In this document: positions 25,700-37,050 of the stretch, one piece after another
Numbering within the stretch: position 1 is the first letter of the stretch
How the letters are laid out: every line of letters starts with the position of its first letter
Assembly: GCF_965363235.1 (NCBI RefSeq)
Contig: NC_134849.1
Location: forward strand, 20,858,863 to 20,922,862
Source: Mytilus galloprovincialis
Taxonomy: Eukaryota; Mollusca; Bivalvia; Mytilida; Mytilidae
DNA: 64,000 bases
Direction: 5' to 3'
Position numbers and translations under genes: made by a program
The notes under the pieces: generated by a model
The model's database searches: none
What the model saw: only the letters and a program-made list of their open reading frames with translations
Told to the model about the DNA's origin: nothing

Positions 25700-27110
25700 A
25701 TTTGAATCAACGTTTTTATCGCCACTTCAATGCACCTCTTTTGCAATTTCGTAGCGGTCAGTTTTTATTGGTGGAGGAAGCCGGAGTGCCCGAAAAAAAA
25801 ACCGACCTTCGATATGAAAATTGACCTTTTGTCGGACATACTAGTATTCAAAATACATTTTAGTTATAGTGTAAAAATTTACACAGCATACATAATTCCA
25901 AACATAGATAGATATTTGTTTATCATTTTGTTAGGTTGGTATACACAAATTGAAAAAAGAATGATCAAAATCAGAAAATTAATTCTGGTATATTAATGCC
26001 ATATGAAATGCGTTAACTAATAGATGGGAGTTTTAAAGACAGGTTGCTCATATTGTTTGTTTTATTTCATATTGTGAACGCATACACTCTTATTTCTATG
26101 CCCCATTTATTGCATTGTGTTTTCTGGTCTGTGCGTCCGTCATTCCGTTCTTCATCATAATTTCATTGTTCGTATTTAGCAACCGAACGTAGTTTCTGCA
26201 GGTATACAACAAAATAGAAATGATATTTATCACAACAAAAATTCTTGAGGCTGTTAAACAGAACAGCCGGTCTAATATCAAAACATTTATAGAATACTTA
26301 GAAACCTGTTAATTCTAAACGATACGCCAATTTCAGTTCAACCTGTATTTGTTTTGGAAACATGCAAATTTTTTCTTTGACGATAGCCCTAGAGACGACC
26401 AGTACCTACTCATACTGAAATTGACAATATAAAAAAATGTGTTATGATTGCCAACTATCAACTAAGTTCATATGAAGTGATTTTTCTTGAAATGACTACT
26501 GATGGTATGTTGAATACCAAAATTTATGAAAAACGCGATGATTTTCCTATAGTCAACTTTCCATTTCTGTGAAGCAACATCCAAGCAGCACCATAATATG
26601 GAGTATATGTGTCTCAATTGCTACGTTACTCTAGAGCTAGCTCAAAGTACGTTGATTTGTTGAACAAGGAATACTGCTTTCTCAAAAGTTGCTAAGACAG
26701 GGCTATGAATCAATTAAAATTAAGGTAATCCCTTAAGAAATTTTACGGTCGCCATCATGAGCTGATTGGCCATTATGACAAAAGTGTGTCAGAAATCATA
26801 TCTGATATTCTTCCTCAGTCATTATAACCTTCCATCACTACCGAACTGAACAAAGAAATAACACGACGGGTGCCGTATATACGGTGCAGGAGCCCATGAT
26901 TTCACTCCCAGTTTTAGTGGAGTTCGTGTTGTTTATTATTATTATTTATAACTGTTAATGTTAATGTCCTTTGGTTTTGTGGGTCTGTGTTTACTCCTTG
27001 GTTTCTATTAATATTGTCTTGTAAATTATCGTTCGTCTTTTGTCAATGAAAAAAATAATGACAGTAAAGTCTGCTATAAAAGAGCCCGGTTATATTTGGT
27101 GAATTAACGA
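25700..27110. other. Intergenic, mostly repeat fragments
   Basis: Contains a truncated SINE piece (25727-25826), a fragment of the GGGGCAT repeat (26098-26150) and a copy of the 'GGAGTTCGTGTTG' dispersed family (26895-27010). No gene is supported. Confidence 0.6.
25727..25826 (-). repeat. Truncated SINE (body only)
   Basis: It matches the 3' body shared with 27113-27341, 47935-48173, 54690-54918 and 55283-55477 (phrases 'CAGTTTTTATTGGTGGAGGA' and 'ACCGACCTTCGAT') but lacks the tRNA-like head. It lies just downstream of the beta-helix gene. Confidence 0.7.
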
Positions 27111-27112
27111 AC

Positions 27113-27341
27113 TTTTATGCGCTTTATTTGTGCTATTTTGTGGCTGGCAGTTTTTGTTGGTGGAGGAAGCCGGACTGCCTATAGAAAATCACCGACCTTC
27201 GGTAGGAAAACTAACAATCCTAGAAAAAAATAGAGTCGAATAAGTTCGCACTAGCGGGGTTCGAATTCACAACCTCAGTGTTGACTGGCTAGTTATCATA
27301 GTAGTAGAACTATTTAGACTAGTTGGCCACCGTGGCTCCTG
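27113..27341 (-). mobile_element. tRNA-derived SINE, full length
   Basis: On the minus strand it starts with a tRNA-like head (GGTGGCCAACTAGTCTAAAT as box A region, GAATTCGAACCCCGC as box B). It then continues through GTCGGTGATTTTC, CCGGCTTCCTCCACCAAC and a tail near AAAGCGCATAAAAG. Box A and box B spacing fits a class II tRNA (Leu/Ser) with a long variable arm. It is not coding. Confidence 0.8.
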
Positions 27342-27659
27342 AGGGAGTATACATTTTATACTGGTTGAGGTGAGAAAGCTATATCATAAACACTTTATAA
27401 TATACATTAACCTCTAGTACAACGATTTCTCTGATATTTTATTTCACGATCAAAATAAGACATAATACAGATTAGGGGTTTGATAAGGCATTTGAAATCT
27501 TGAATGATATCGATATCATCACGGATGGCTGATACAGCTCAAATCTCATCGATTAAATTACACATACAATTTACCTGTATTTACTACTCAGTATATAAAT
27601 GATAATAACCCTAACATCAACGAACATTATAAACGTGTCTACTTGCGTGTTTATGCAAA

Positions 27660-27750
27660 ACATGTCACTTGTTCTGTTGATGACGTTACTTGTTCTGTTG
27701 ATGACGTTACTTGTTCTGTTGATGACGTTACTTGTTCTGCCGATGATGAT
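27660..27750 (+). repeat. 21-bp tandem repeat, about 4 copies
   Basis: CTTGTTCTGTTGATGACGTTA is repeated almost perfectly three times plus one diverged copy. An open frame reads through it as VLLMTL repeats, but nothing around it supports a gene. Confidence 0.8.
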
Positions 27751-28914
27751 CAGATATCAAGTTAGAATAAAGGCAGACAAAAATCGTGTGGATCAGATGC
27801 TAACAAACAGCAACACACGGGGGTCGTATGTTGTTTGTCCCTAAGTATAACCTCTACCAAAAACCCTTCAAATAAGCAAACTGAGAGTCATTGTGATGCA
27901 TAAAGACCAAACCTCCAAAATCAAATGGCAACGCCATATGAAATAATTCTTTACAAAATGAAAAAAAAGTCCAAATGGGTGTGTAAGTACCAAGGTCAGA
28001 AATGGTAGATTGTTCAAGCTTTTATATAAAGACATTGAAAATTAAAACACAAGTGAGCAATGGTTCATTGACATTGGAAAAAGAAAAGGCAGCGAAGTTT
28101 ATTGTGGAAATTACAAAAAGCACAAAAATACAACCTGCTACAAAACTAACTTCATCAACACTGTCCTGGTTCCAGGTTTTAGCTGATTGCCGTACGCTGT
28201 CACATGGTATAATTGTAACATACTAAATATTGCAATCGGGAACCAGTCTTTGCAAACAACAACCTTCAAGACGTATGGAGGGTATTCCCGTTTTCCTTTT
28301 TGAATTAAACCAATACTGTTTCATTCGGAGTGGAAACCCAACAAGTAGAAGAAATCTGCAAGACTTAAAAGAAATATAAGGTAATAAACAAAAAGACATT
28401 GTTTCAATTTAGCGTAAGTACATTATATTTCGAAGTCGTGAATGTCCAGCTTCTACGTCAACGGACGAAGTACACGAACGAACGATACAGAGCCTCCATA
28501 GTCAGAAATCATATGTTTGTTTTCAAAAAGTTAAAAGGTGGAATTTGCTTCAAAGCAAGTTCATTGAAAACAATTGAAAGAACTCTGAAACAGAGGTTAT
28601 ACATATATAAGTCAGTAAGCAAAAATACAAAAATCAAGGAAAACAGAAATAAATCTCTAGGAGCAACCGCTTGTCGTTGTGATTTTATTTAATATAACCA
28701 CCGATACGAAATGACGGATATCTAAGCACCTATAGAGCATTGTGCGGACTATAACTATGAATTATCAGTTTGACACAAAGCATAAAACCAAAGCAACTCT
28801 CAGAAATAATACAGGCAGAAAGTATATCTCTAAGAGTACTGGCAGTTGCTAAATGGTATTTTGTAAATATTTTGATGTGAGTGTGACTGATGAGTCTCAA
28901 ATTTTGTCTAAAAA

Positions 28915-29115
28915 CTAAGGATTTTCTTATCCCAGGCATAGATTACCTTAGCCGTATTTGACACAACTTTTTGGAATTTTGGATCCTCAATGCTCTTCAA
29001 CTTTGTACTTGTTTCGCTTTGTAAATATTTTGACATGAACGTCACTGGTGAGTCTTATGTAGACGAAACGCGCGTCTGGCGAACTAAATTATAATCCTGG
29101 TACTTTTGATAACAA
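28915..29115 (+). repeat. Dispersed repeat ('CGAAACGCGCGTCTGG' family)
   Basis: A well-preserved copy running from TAAGGATTTTCTTATCCCAG through CAATGCTCTTCAAC and ACGAAACGCGCGTCTGGCG to TAATCCTGGTACTTTTGATA. Confidence 0.75.
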
Positions 29116-30689
29116 ATTAAAGCCAATAGAAAATGAAATATAAATCATCATTTCAGACTTAAATCAATCAATGGATATCCACTAGATTTAGTGTAAATAC
29201 GCCGTCAACACTCTGAGAAAAACACGACATTGAAGAGATTCAAAATTATAATTATAATCGTTCATTGATAGATTGTTATTTGCTTAAACTCATTAAATCT
29301 ATCTACAACGTTATCATTTTCATTCCTTCGGTTTAGGCTTGCACCTTTTACTATTTTCAAAATTAATTCACAATTGATTGAGTAAGTTATGACATGATCT
29401 ATAAAATGCTGTTATTTCTTTTTTTTACATTTTCATACCATTTACATACATGTACATCAGAAGATACGATTTCAATATATGAAGCCAGTTTCTGGTAGGA
29501 ATTGTGGTACTTAGTCTTCTATGTTGTGTCTTGTGTACTTTTATTTGTCTGTTTGTCTTTCTCCTGTTACTTTTTTAGCCATGGTGTTGTCAGCTTATTT
29601 TTGATTGATGATTTATTATATTTATTTGTCCCTCTGGTATATTTCGACCCCTTTTTTGTAGCTCATATGATTTTCAATTTTAATAAATCATTCTATTCTC
29701 AACATCATTGGCATAAACAGAATACAAAAGAGTAGATAAAGATTCCATTTGAATAAGTACATTCGAAATATCTGATAATCTTGTATCCCTTTTAACACAT
29801 GAAAGAGTTAAGGTGATTTTCAACACCTTGACTAATATGAATTTGCCTCGTTTAATTTTGATAAAATTTTGATAAAATGTTTACTTTGATCCTTTGACAA
29901 AAATATCAAAATTTCTAAAAATTTTAACCAACCACGTTATCAGAAAAAAATCATTGGTTATATAACAGTTTGACAAACACTAATTTTGATCATTGAGAAG
30001 CTTAATATTACCTTAGCAATACGACGTGATTGAAACGTTGAGCTGATTTTCACAGAGTTATCTCCCTGTTGTGTTAGGTACCACCTTAATACACAGTACA
30101 TCGACAAAAATATTGGTTACCTGCATGTTTTGCTATATTTCATATGAAATCACATTTTTTCCCAAAACTATTTTGAAGACATTTACGGTCGGATTTTTAC
30201 AAACGTTGAATTGTCTCAGGAATATTCTTTTATTTAGTCAAAGTTTCGTCTTCAGTTTTTGTTTTTTTTCCTCTGATGGTTACACGTATAATACTGTTTT
30301 GGATCAATTTAATTCATTTGAATTATGGAGCCAATTTCTGAACAGAAATTTGTATTTGTTTTTATCTCAATAAAAATTGAAAAAGCAAAATCACCAGCAA
30401 ATTAATCTGTAACAATTTTGTTTAAATTTGTTTGATTTTAAATAGATTGTTTCCACGACAGTGACCTCCATGTCGAAAGAACAATCCATGTCAATAGTAA
30501 GGCAAATTAACAATGACTAAAGGACGATAACAACCAAAAGATGTCTAGAGAGCAACATACAGTCTACAACAATAACTATGTGTATCTACAGCATGTCAGG
30601 CTCCTGGTCGTCTGAATCTTTAATTATTACTTAGTACTTCATTATCATAATCATATATCGGTTGTTTATCATTATTTAAACATTTACCA

Positions 30690-30835
30690 AAGTACCAGGA
30701 TTAAAACTTAGTACGCCAGACGCGCGTTTCGCCTACATAAGGTTCATTAGTGACGCTCGTATCAGAATAGTTATAAAGGCAAACAAGTACAATGTTGAAG
30801 GGCGTTGAGGATCCAATATTCCAAAATTGTTAGAT
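30690..30835 (-). repeat. Dispersed repeat ('CGAAACGCGCGTCTGG' family), reverse copy
   Basis: Starts ACCAGGATTAAAACTTAGTA, contains GACGCGCGTTTCGCCTACAT, and ends with GAGGATCCAATATTCCAAAA. It is non-coding. Confidence 0.75.
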
Positions 30836-32120
30836 TGAGTATATACATTATGTAGTATTAATGAAATGATTATATTGGTTACTTTAAAAATTGACTTTCT
30901 ATATAGCTTGGAATCTCAATAAATCAATGATAACAACACATTCTAAATGTCAGCCGTCCGAGTCGCTTTTCTTGGTTTACCCCTTTTACGAACACTCAAA
31001 GTCGAATATGTGAAAGCTAATGATGTTTTAAAAACAGAAAACATATAACAGCTATAAACCAAAAAGAACCTTTAAAATAGCACAATCCATTTTTAAGTAG
31101 ATATGAGAAGATTAAGCATGAGTGCCAATGAGACAACTCTCCATCCAAGTCACAATTTGTAAAAGAAAACCACTCTTCTAAGTACAGTCTTCAGACAGAT
31201 CATTGGCTCATACCGAACAGCAAGCTACATTTGTATAAAGGGCTCCAAAAATAGTATATCTAGTATAAAACCATTTAAACAGGCAAACCAAAAGTTTAAT
31301 CTATATAATAATAACGAAAACCCACATCCAGTGAGCAGAAGGTGTTTGACTCAGGACATGTGCAAATAATGCAGAATCATAGGTACAGCTTTGCCCGAGG
31401 AAGTTGAAACCTCAGTTTTAATAGTAACTATTCTTTTTTAAAATCATAAAACCATAATGCTTATTTTTAATATTTTGATCTCGACCATCACCGAAAAGTC
31501 ATTGATTGTCGAAATACACATCTAGCTCAAAACTCTTGGCACTGTAAATATAACCAATATATACATGTAGATTCCACTAAAACAGTAACGAACTATATCT
31601 TGAGTTAAATGTAAGATTAATGGTGTGATGTATCCAAATCATACTCCGTTACATCCAGTTACATACGAAAATAAATCGACAAAAATATTCCCTTCAATTT
31701 GACAGCTGTGGGTCTTTGACATTTCATTGAAGTAAAACACTTATGGGTCAAAAACGTACATCTTTTGTATTTCATAGTACTATTTTGTTTAGTTTTGGGG
31801 TTTCTATCAAATATTTTTGGAAACTTGATGTTACTTCGTACACAGATTAAACAAGGGAACAACTGTATTGGTAAATTTCCAGTGATGTGTATTGTCTTGT
31901 ATGAAATGAAATATCATATAATATGGAAATTTTTTAAGGTACTGGACAAGTTACAACTTTACTCATGCCAAGTATTTCTTTATTTGACAAACAGGGTAAA
32001 TTCTGCACTATTTTTTAAAAAGTGCAAATTTAACAATGACTAAGAGGAGAAAATCTGTGGTGCTATTACACCTACTAATCTACTAGTATCAGAAACGACT
32101 ACACTTTATATAATTCTGTT

Positions 32121-32126
32121 TTTATT
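32121..32126 (-). terminator. Polyadenylation signal, copy 1
   Basis: AATAAA on the minus strand lies about 30 bases after the TAG stop of exon 3. The equivalent position in copy 2 also has AATAAA, which supports the exon 3 model. Confidence 0.7.
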
Positions 32127-32154
32127 CAATGATACTGCCCTTGATCTCTTGTGC

Positions 32155-35100
32155 CTATTTCAATTGTGCGCGAACACTGAAAAAAGAGAAAAAAATATGT
32201 TATTGATAGTATATCAATAAGATGTTAATTAAACTGTGTTTTTTTTTATATGTTAAATCATCATCTTAACATTTCTTTGCGTATTTCTAAATAAGTATTC
32301 AATGCGAAACTGAACAGTTTGAATTCAGACTTTTCATTGGTTGATTTCTGTCATGTGTGCTTTTCAATTGAATTTTTTCGTATGTTTCCTTTCGGGACCT
32401 TTTACAGCGACTCTTGTGGAGAGTTGTCTCCCATTGGCAATCATACAATATCTTCATTATATATCTTCACAATTGTTGAGTTAGATTGCTAACAAATAAA
32501 AAATATATTGAGCATAAAATAAGAATATACACACGCTTGAAAAACAAGTGTCTTATGTCTATCTCTAGATTAGCCTTTAGTGATAAGGAACACTACGACT
32601 AATGAAGTTATATTTTTATATAGCGGCTGTGGTCGAGTGGTCTAGAGCGCTATAGACATGTGGGTAAGCAATTGGTGATGAAGTGTATCAAAGGTGTGAG
32701 TTCGAATCCCGTTTATCAGCAGAAAATCTAACTCATACACTATTTGGCGTAATTTTCAGACTAATGTATATATATCCAATGGACAAGGTATAATTTGAAG
32801 TTGTCACTACACACAGACAGACATATACATATGTTTATTTACAGGGATTGTATGCTTCCAAAAATAGATTAGCATCTTGTAATTATACTGAACAGATGAG
32901 TAGATGATCATTTCTGTAGACTAAAAATAAATACTTCGTGTATTGCATCAGAGATCCTTGTTTAATTCTTACAAGAAGGTAACACCTCTCGAAACGAGAG
33001 CATATTTGTATAAGCTAAAGTAAGAGGATGGAATAAGGTCTCTGCGCAATGCTAGGCGATGTTATCGTATGAGTTAGAAACAAAAAGTACAGATTCCAGC
33101 CCCGGCACCGGGAAGAAAGTTACGAATCAAATCTACTCTAACATCGTTAGGTTGATTTTTTTAGGTACTTTATAAATATATATATAAATAATAGTTTTTC
33201 ATTATTTGATTAAGGCCATACAGTTGACAATAATTGCTAGCATCCTTTTCATTTGATATTTGGTTCATAGTATTTTTGAAAGATCGACACCAAACATGCC
33301 AAGTTAAATTAGCTATATATATTACACTCGTAATACTGTTGAACAAAACGCTGTTCAACAAGCTATTACACTAGTTTTGAATAATGTGTTTTTATTTATA
33401 ATATATACTCGCGTTTCACAGGCGACAGGGCACAGATGAATCAAGTTTGCACATGTGGTTTTTTTTATTATTTATACTCATACTTAACAGGAGGTAGGGC
33501 ACAAATGAGTCAACAGAGCAATTATTCTTATTATTTTTATAATGTATGTTCATGCCTTACAGACAGCAGGAAACCGATGAGTCAATAGAGCAATGAATGT
33601 GTTTTTATAAATTATAGTCACGCTTTACAGGAGGCAGGGAACAATAGAGTCAATAGAGCAATGAATGTGTTTTTATAATCTATTCTCACGCTTCAAAAGC
33701 GGCTAGACACAAATAAGTTAAAAGAGCAATGCATGTGTTTTTAGAATTTATACTCACGCTATACAGGTGAGTAGACACAGTTGAATCAATACAGTGGCGG
33801 ATCCAGAAATTTTTTATAAGTGGGGGCCCACTGACTGACCTAAGAGGGGGCCCGTTCCAGTCATGCTTCATTGATTCCCTATATAAGCAACCAATTATTT
33901 TCCCAAAAAGGGGGAGCCGGGCCCTGCCCCCCCCCTAAATCCGCCTCTGTCAATAGAGCAATGAATGTGGGTTTGTTTTAGAATTTGTACTCCAGCTTCA
34001 AGGCCGGCAGGACACAGTGTCAATAGAGCAATAAATGTGTTTTCATAATATATGCTCACGATTCACAGACGGCACGGTCACGTAGAGTTCAATAGAGCAA
34101 TGAATGTGTTTTCATAATTTTTACTCACATTCACATGCGGCAAGACACAGAGTAGTCAATAGAGCAATGAATGTGTGTTCATAATTTATACTCATGATTC
34201 ACAGGCGGCAGGACATAGAGGAGTAAATAGAGGAATGAATGGGATTTTATCATCCATACTCACGATTCACAGCCGGCAGTACATAGAAGAGTCAATAGAG
34301 CAATGAGTGTGTTTGTATAATGTATACTCACGTTTCACAGGCTGTAGGACACAGAAGAGCCAATATAACCCCATATCCTGTTGACGAAACGGCTGCCTGA
34401 CAAGATATTACACAAGCTAGTTGTCCCATATCAGATTTAGCGAACCCTCGAACTAACTGTATGACCTTGTCTAAATCCTGTTGGTTTATTTGATTGTTAT
34501 CAGCTGCAATAAGACACATGATAAATATGGGTCTGGATTTGGCAAGTTTCATCTTTATAATCTTACGTTTCATAATATTATTTTTTTTATTAATTATTTG
34601 TTATCCTCATTTGGCCTTATTTTATATATTAGCCTCCCATCATGTGCGTTGTAGTATAATATACTTTTTTCTCTTTAATTTTATTCCATTTATTTTTCTT
34701 GAATTTATTTTGGCCTTTTATTGTGCAGTTTTGCCTTGCCGTCCCACCCAGACCCCTTCACAAGAGCAGTTGCAAAAAAAACTCTATTTGTAACGATTGG
34801 ATAATTAAGTGCCAGTCTTTGTAGATCTTTTTAAGAATCGAGCAATTTAGGTAAAAATTAAAACATGATCAGAAAAAAAACCACCGTGCTAATCATGCTA
34901 TCTTAAAAATACTAACCATCATCCTGAGTTAGAAAGTATTAGTCTTTCGCTTGTGTGTGTCTGGTTATATCAAATAACTTGGTTAGAAAATTGGTTAGAA
35001 TGATAGCAAATTACAGAGTTATCTCCCCTTATTCGTTAATTTCTAGTGCATTTCAACCAACTTGTATCTTTTATGACCAGGACAGAAAATGAAAATGAAT

Positions 35101-36319
35101 GTTTTTTGTGTGCATAACTACATATTATGAACTGAAATCAATGTCAAATTGGGTGGGTTTTTTCGGTCATGTTTTAACCACTACCTGATTCTTAGGCAGA
35201 CTGGCACTTAAGCTGTCGTATGTTCAGTCCATTTCTTGGACTATCTTATCTTTTCCACATGATCCTATTTATCAAATACGTACAAGGACTTTGATAAAAT
35301 ATCGTATATACACCTTTCTATATATTTTGAAACATGCATATTGCCCTCCAAATGTCCCTTTTTATCTTCATCGTTGTGTTGTTGTCTCATTGACGTCTAA
35401 CCGACATCTCCTTCAGTCGTATGCATGTCTTCTTTCGAAATTTTAAGGACAAATAAGTACGCAAAGACGTTGACTAACTCATATATGTTCTCCCATTTAT
35501 TTGTATTGTAGTCATGTCATGTAATGTTGTCATTTTAATGATATATTTAACATTGCATTAAAAGCGGGAGGTTTTGCAAGCAACAAAACCAGGTTCAGCC
35601 CACCATTTTTTCATAAAATGATCTGTACCAAGTTAGGAAAATGGCCATTGTAATGTTATAATTGTATTATAGTTCGTTTCTGTATATGTTGCATTTTAGT
35701 GTTTCTGTTGTGTCGTTGTTCGCGTCTTATATTTCACGTGTTTCTCTCAGTTTTAGTTTGTAACTGCCGTTGCCTTCATTCATACCAGAATTTTGACCAC
35801 TGACAAATTGATCAATAATAAATTTAACAACTAGCGCCTTTAAGCTAATGACAAAACTGTCATAAACTAATCGGACTATGTTATTGACGCTAAAAATTCA
35901 AAATATTAACATTGCAACACATCATTTATTGCAGTATTACGTATTTTGCTAGACTTTCCAAAATACGACAATGCAAATTATCATAAATCTAATTCTGAAT
36001 TCCATTATCGGTTGTTAAAGAAAAGGGTTCACAGGCTTAAAACTACATGAGTCATAAAATTTTTTTTTTGTTCTCTGAACGAACAGAATTGTCTACGTGT
36101 CCTAACATATATTAGTACTTCAATTGGATATCTACACTTAAACGGTTTTATGCATATGAGCTATGGTTTTAGTTGTTACTCTATCATATTGTCTATCATG
36201 TCTATAGTACAGTTTTTCGTCTTAAATGAATTATACATACTCAAAAATCGTTCGTGATGAGCATGGTGAGCTCCAAGAACAAAAGGCAACAAAACGGCTA
36301 ACATAAACAGACACTTCAT
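32155..36319 (-). CDS. Secreted four-cysteine peptide precursor, copy 1 (90 aa)
   Basis: Coding exons (minus strand): 36319-36241, 34503-34332, 32176-32155, giving 273 bases ending in TAG. All phases match. Exon 1 encodes a signal peptide (MKCLFMLAVLLPFVLGA) and a His-rich HHAHHERFL. Exon 2 encodes LDKVIQLVRGFAKSDMGQ and then LACVISCQ...LALLCPTACE. Exon 3 adds VRAQLK. The mature peptide has four cysteines as CxxxC and CxxxC around a Gly/Ser/Ala-rich linker, compatible with a disulfide-linked helical hairpin, with a basic amphipathic helix before and a basic tail after. Small size, secretion and tandem duplication suggest a host-defence peptide, but I do not recognise the family. In exon 2 the donor GTGAGT overlaps an in-frame TGA, so an unspliced or alternatively ended form would stop after ACET. 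Confidence 0.8.
32622..32720 (+). mobile_element. tRNA-like SINE head in intron of peptide copy 1
   Basis: The sequence has GTGGTCGAGTGGTCTAGAGC (box A) and GTGAGTTCGAATCCCG (box B) with a long variable arm, as in a Leu/Ser tRNA. The acceptor stem cannot form: GCGGCTG has no partner at the 3' side. It is therefore a tRNA-derived repeat, not a tRNA gene. How far its body extends beyond 32720 is unclear. Confidence 0.7.
33400..34345 (-). repeat. About 69-bp minisatellite copied from the exon 2 end and donor of peptide copy 1, about 12 copies
   Basis: On the plus strand the unit is TACTCACGCTTCACAGGCGG, then CAGGACACAGA..GTCAATAGAG and CAATGAATGTGTTTTTATAA. The last unit (34323-34345) runs into the real exon 2: it is the reverse complement of codons LCPTACE and the GTGAGTATA donor. 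The array therefore extends from the exon end into the intron. One unit is broken by an hAT-like MITE (33792-33949). Confidence 0.9.
33792..33949. mobile_element. hAT-like MITE inside the minisatellite
   Basis: It starts CAGTGGCGGATCCAG and ends TAAATCCGCCTCTG, imperfect terminal inverted repeats typical of hAT-derived MITEs. TCAATA flanks both ends (33786-33791 and 33950-33955) and is part of the repeat unit, so at least 6 bases of target duplication are visible. The interior has GGGGGCCC and CCCCCCCCC runs. A 5'-truncated relative lies at 41073-41199. Confidence 0.85.
35565..35800 (+). repeat. Dispersed repeat fragment in intron 1 of peptide copy 1
   Basis: Contains AACCAGGTTCAGCCCACCAT and CTGTACCAAGTTAGG, as in the family at position 1 and 38335, followed by a CTCAGTTTTAGTTTGTAA segment related to 2880-3060 in reverse. 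It is non-coding. Confidence 0.6.
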
Positions 36320-36996
36320 TCTGATACCTGAATTGGAAAAAAAGCGTTTTATATATTTTTTAACATAATAAATACAGTTTTTCCCAAAAACTGAGCTATT
36401 ACTGTACATAATTGTTAACTTAATTTTCAAATCTCTATCAATTGGGCAAAGGCTATATGAGGCGACCCGAGACTACTCGGTCTGTTATCCCGTATATATA
36501 TAATTTGATCATCAAGAAAGCAAAATAACCAGACTACTTTGGGTTACTTTGTTACTTTGTATATTTACTGTATTGGTTATTGAGATATTTCTCTGTAATT
36601 ATTTTTGTTCATTCATGGTAGAGTTACAAAGTTTAGGATTTTAAGTAACCTAGAAAAGGATTTTTTTTTGTTATTTTAGTATGTTTTGTGGTTATTTTAT
36701 TACGGCTAAATTACGACAGAGCTGTTTCGCAAAAACTAAAATTCGGATTTGAAAAAAGTTTAGAAGAGGTTTAGCATGCATAAATCGATGAAATGGCAAT
36801 AATTTATATCACATGTTCGCCCACTGTTCAAACGTCGAAATGAATAAATCTAAGCAATACAGAACTGGGTTATTTGCATTCAATAACAAGTCGGCGTAAA
36901 TCGGTTCTCTTACACAAATATGTTTAATATACGTTCGAAATACAAATATTAAGATTGTCAATCAACGACAGGGTACCAGTCTAAAGTCATCCTTAC

Positions 36997-37018
36997 CTTA
37001 TTGAATAAGAACGGGAAC
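36997..37018 (-). other. 5'UTR exon of copy 1 (inferred)
   Basis: The sequence between the TATA box and the GTAAGGATGACTTTAGACTG donor is conserved in copy 2, although it codes for nothing. The donor is consensus, and a good acceptor (CCAATTCAG) precedes the start codon of exon 1 in both copies. The transcription start is inferred from TATA spacing only. Confidence 0.55.
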
Positions 37019-37042
37019 TGCTGAACAATAGTTGACTTCTAA

Positions 37043-37050
37043 CTTTTATA
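37043..37050 (-). promoter_or_regulatory. TATA box of the four-cysteine peptide gene, copy 1
   Basis: TATAAAAG on the minus strand, in a block (AAATGTATAAAAGTTAGAAG) that is identical at the copy 2 promoter. A start near 37015 would give a short 5'UTR exon ending at 36997 before GTAAGG. The next exon would begin just before the ATG, after CCAATTCAG (36327 or so). Confidence 0.75.

Larger units (their letters stand above)
27850..32100. other. Intergenic between the two gene regions
   Basis: Holds copies of dispersed families at 28915-29115 (+), 29508-29655 (+), 30690-30835 (-) and about 30945-31420 (pieces of the 'GTCCGA.GCGCTTTTC' family also seen at 17260-17640). Open frames such as 28399-28692 have no recognisable domain or splice support. 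I see no gene here. Confidence 0.55.

Noticed and set aside
27599..27844. Leu/Met-repeat protein from the 21-bp array
   Set aside because: The apparent VLLMTL repeats come from a multiple-of-three tandem repeat. There is no conserved flank or gene signal.
28399..28692. 97-codon plus-strand frame rich in Lys/Arg
   Set aside because: No recognisable domain, no splice or promoter context, and composition is like other chance frames here.
32622..32720. tRNA-Leu/Ser gene
   Set aside because: Box A and box B are good, but the acceptor stem does not pair and the 3' side continues as repeat. It is a SINE head.
36176..36430. 84-codon minus-strand frame as a complete gene
   Set aside because: The part after the signal peptide runs past a consensus GTATGT donor into the intron; the internal ATG at 36319 is the likely start because copy 2 is conserved only from there.
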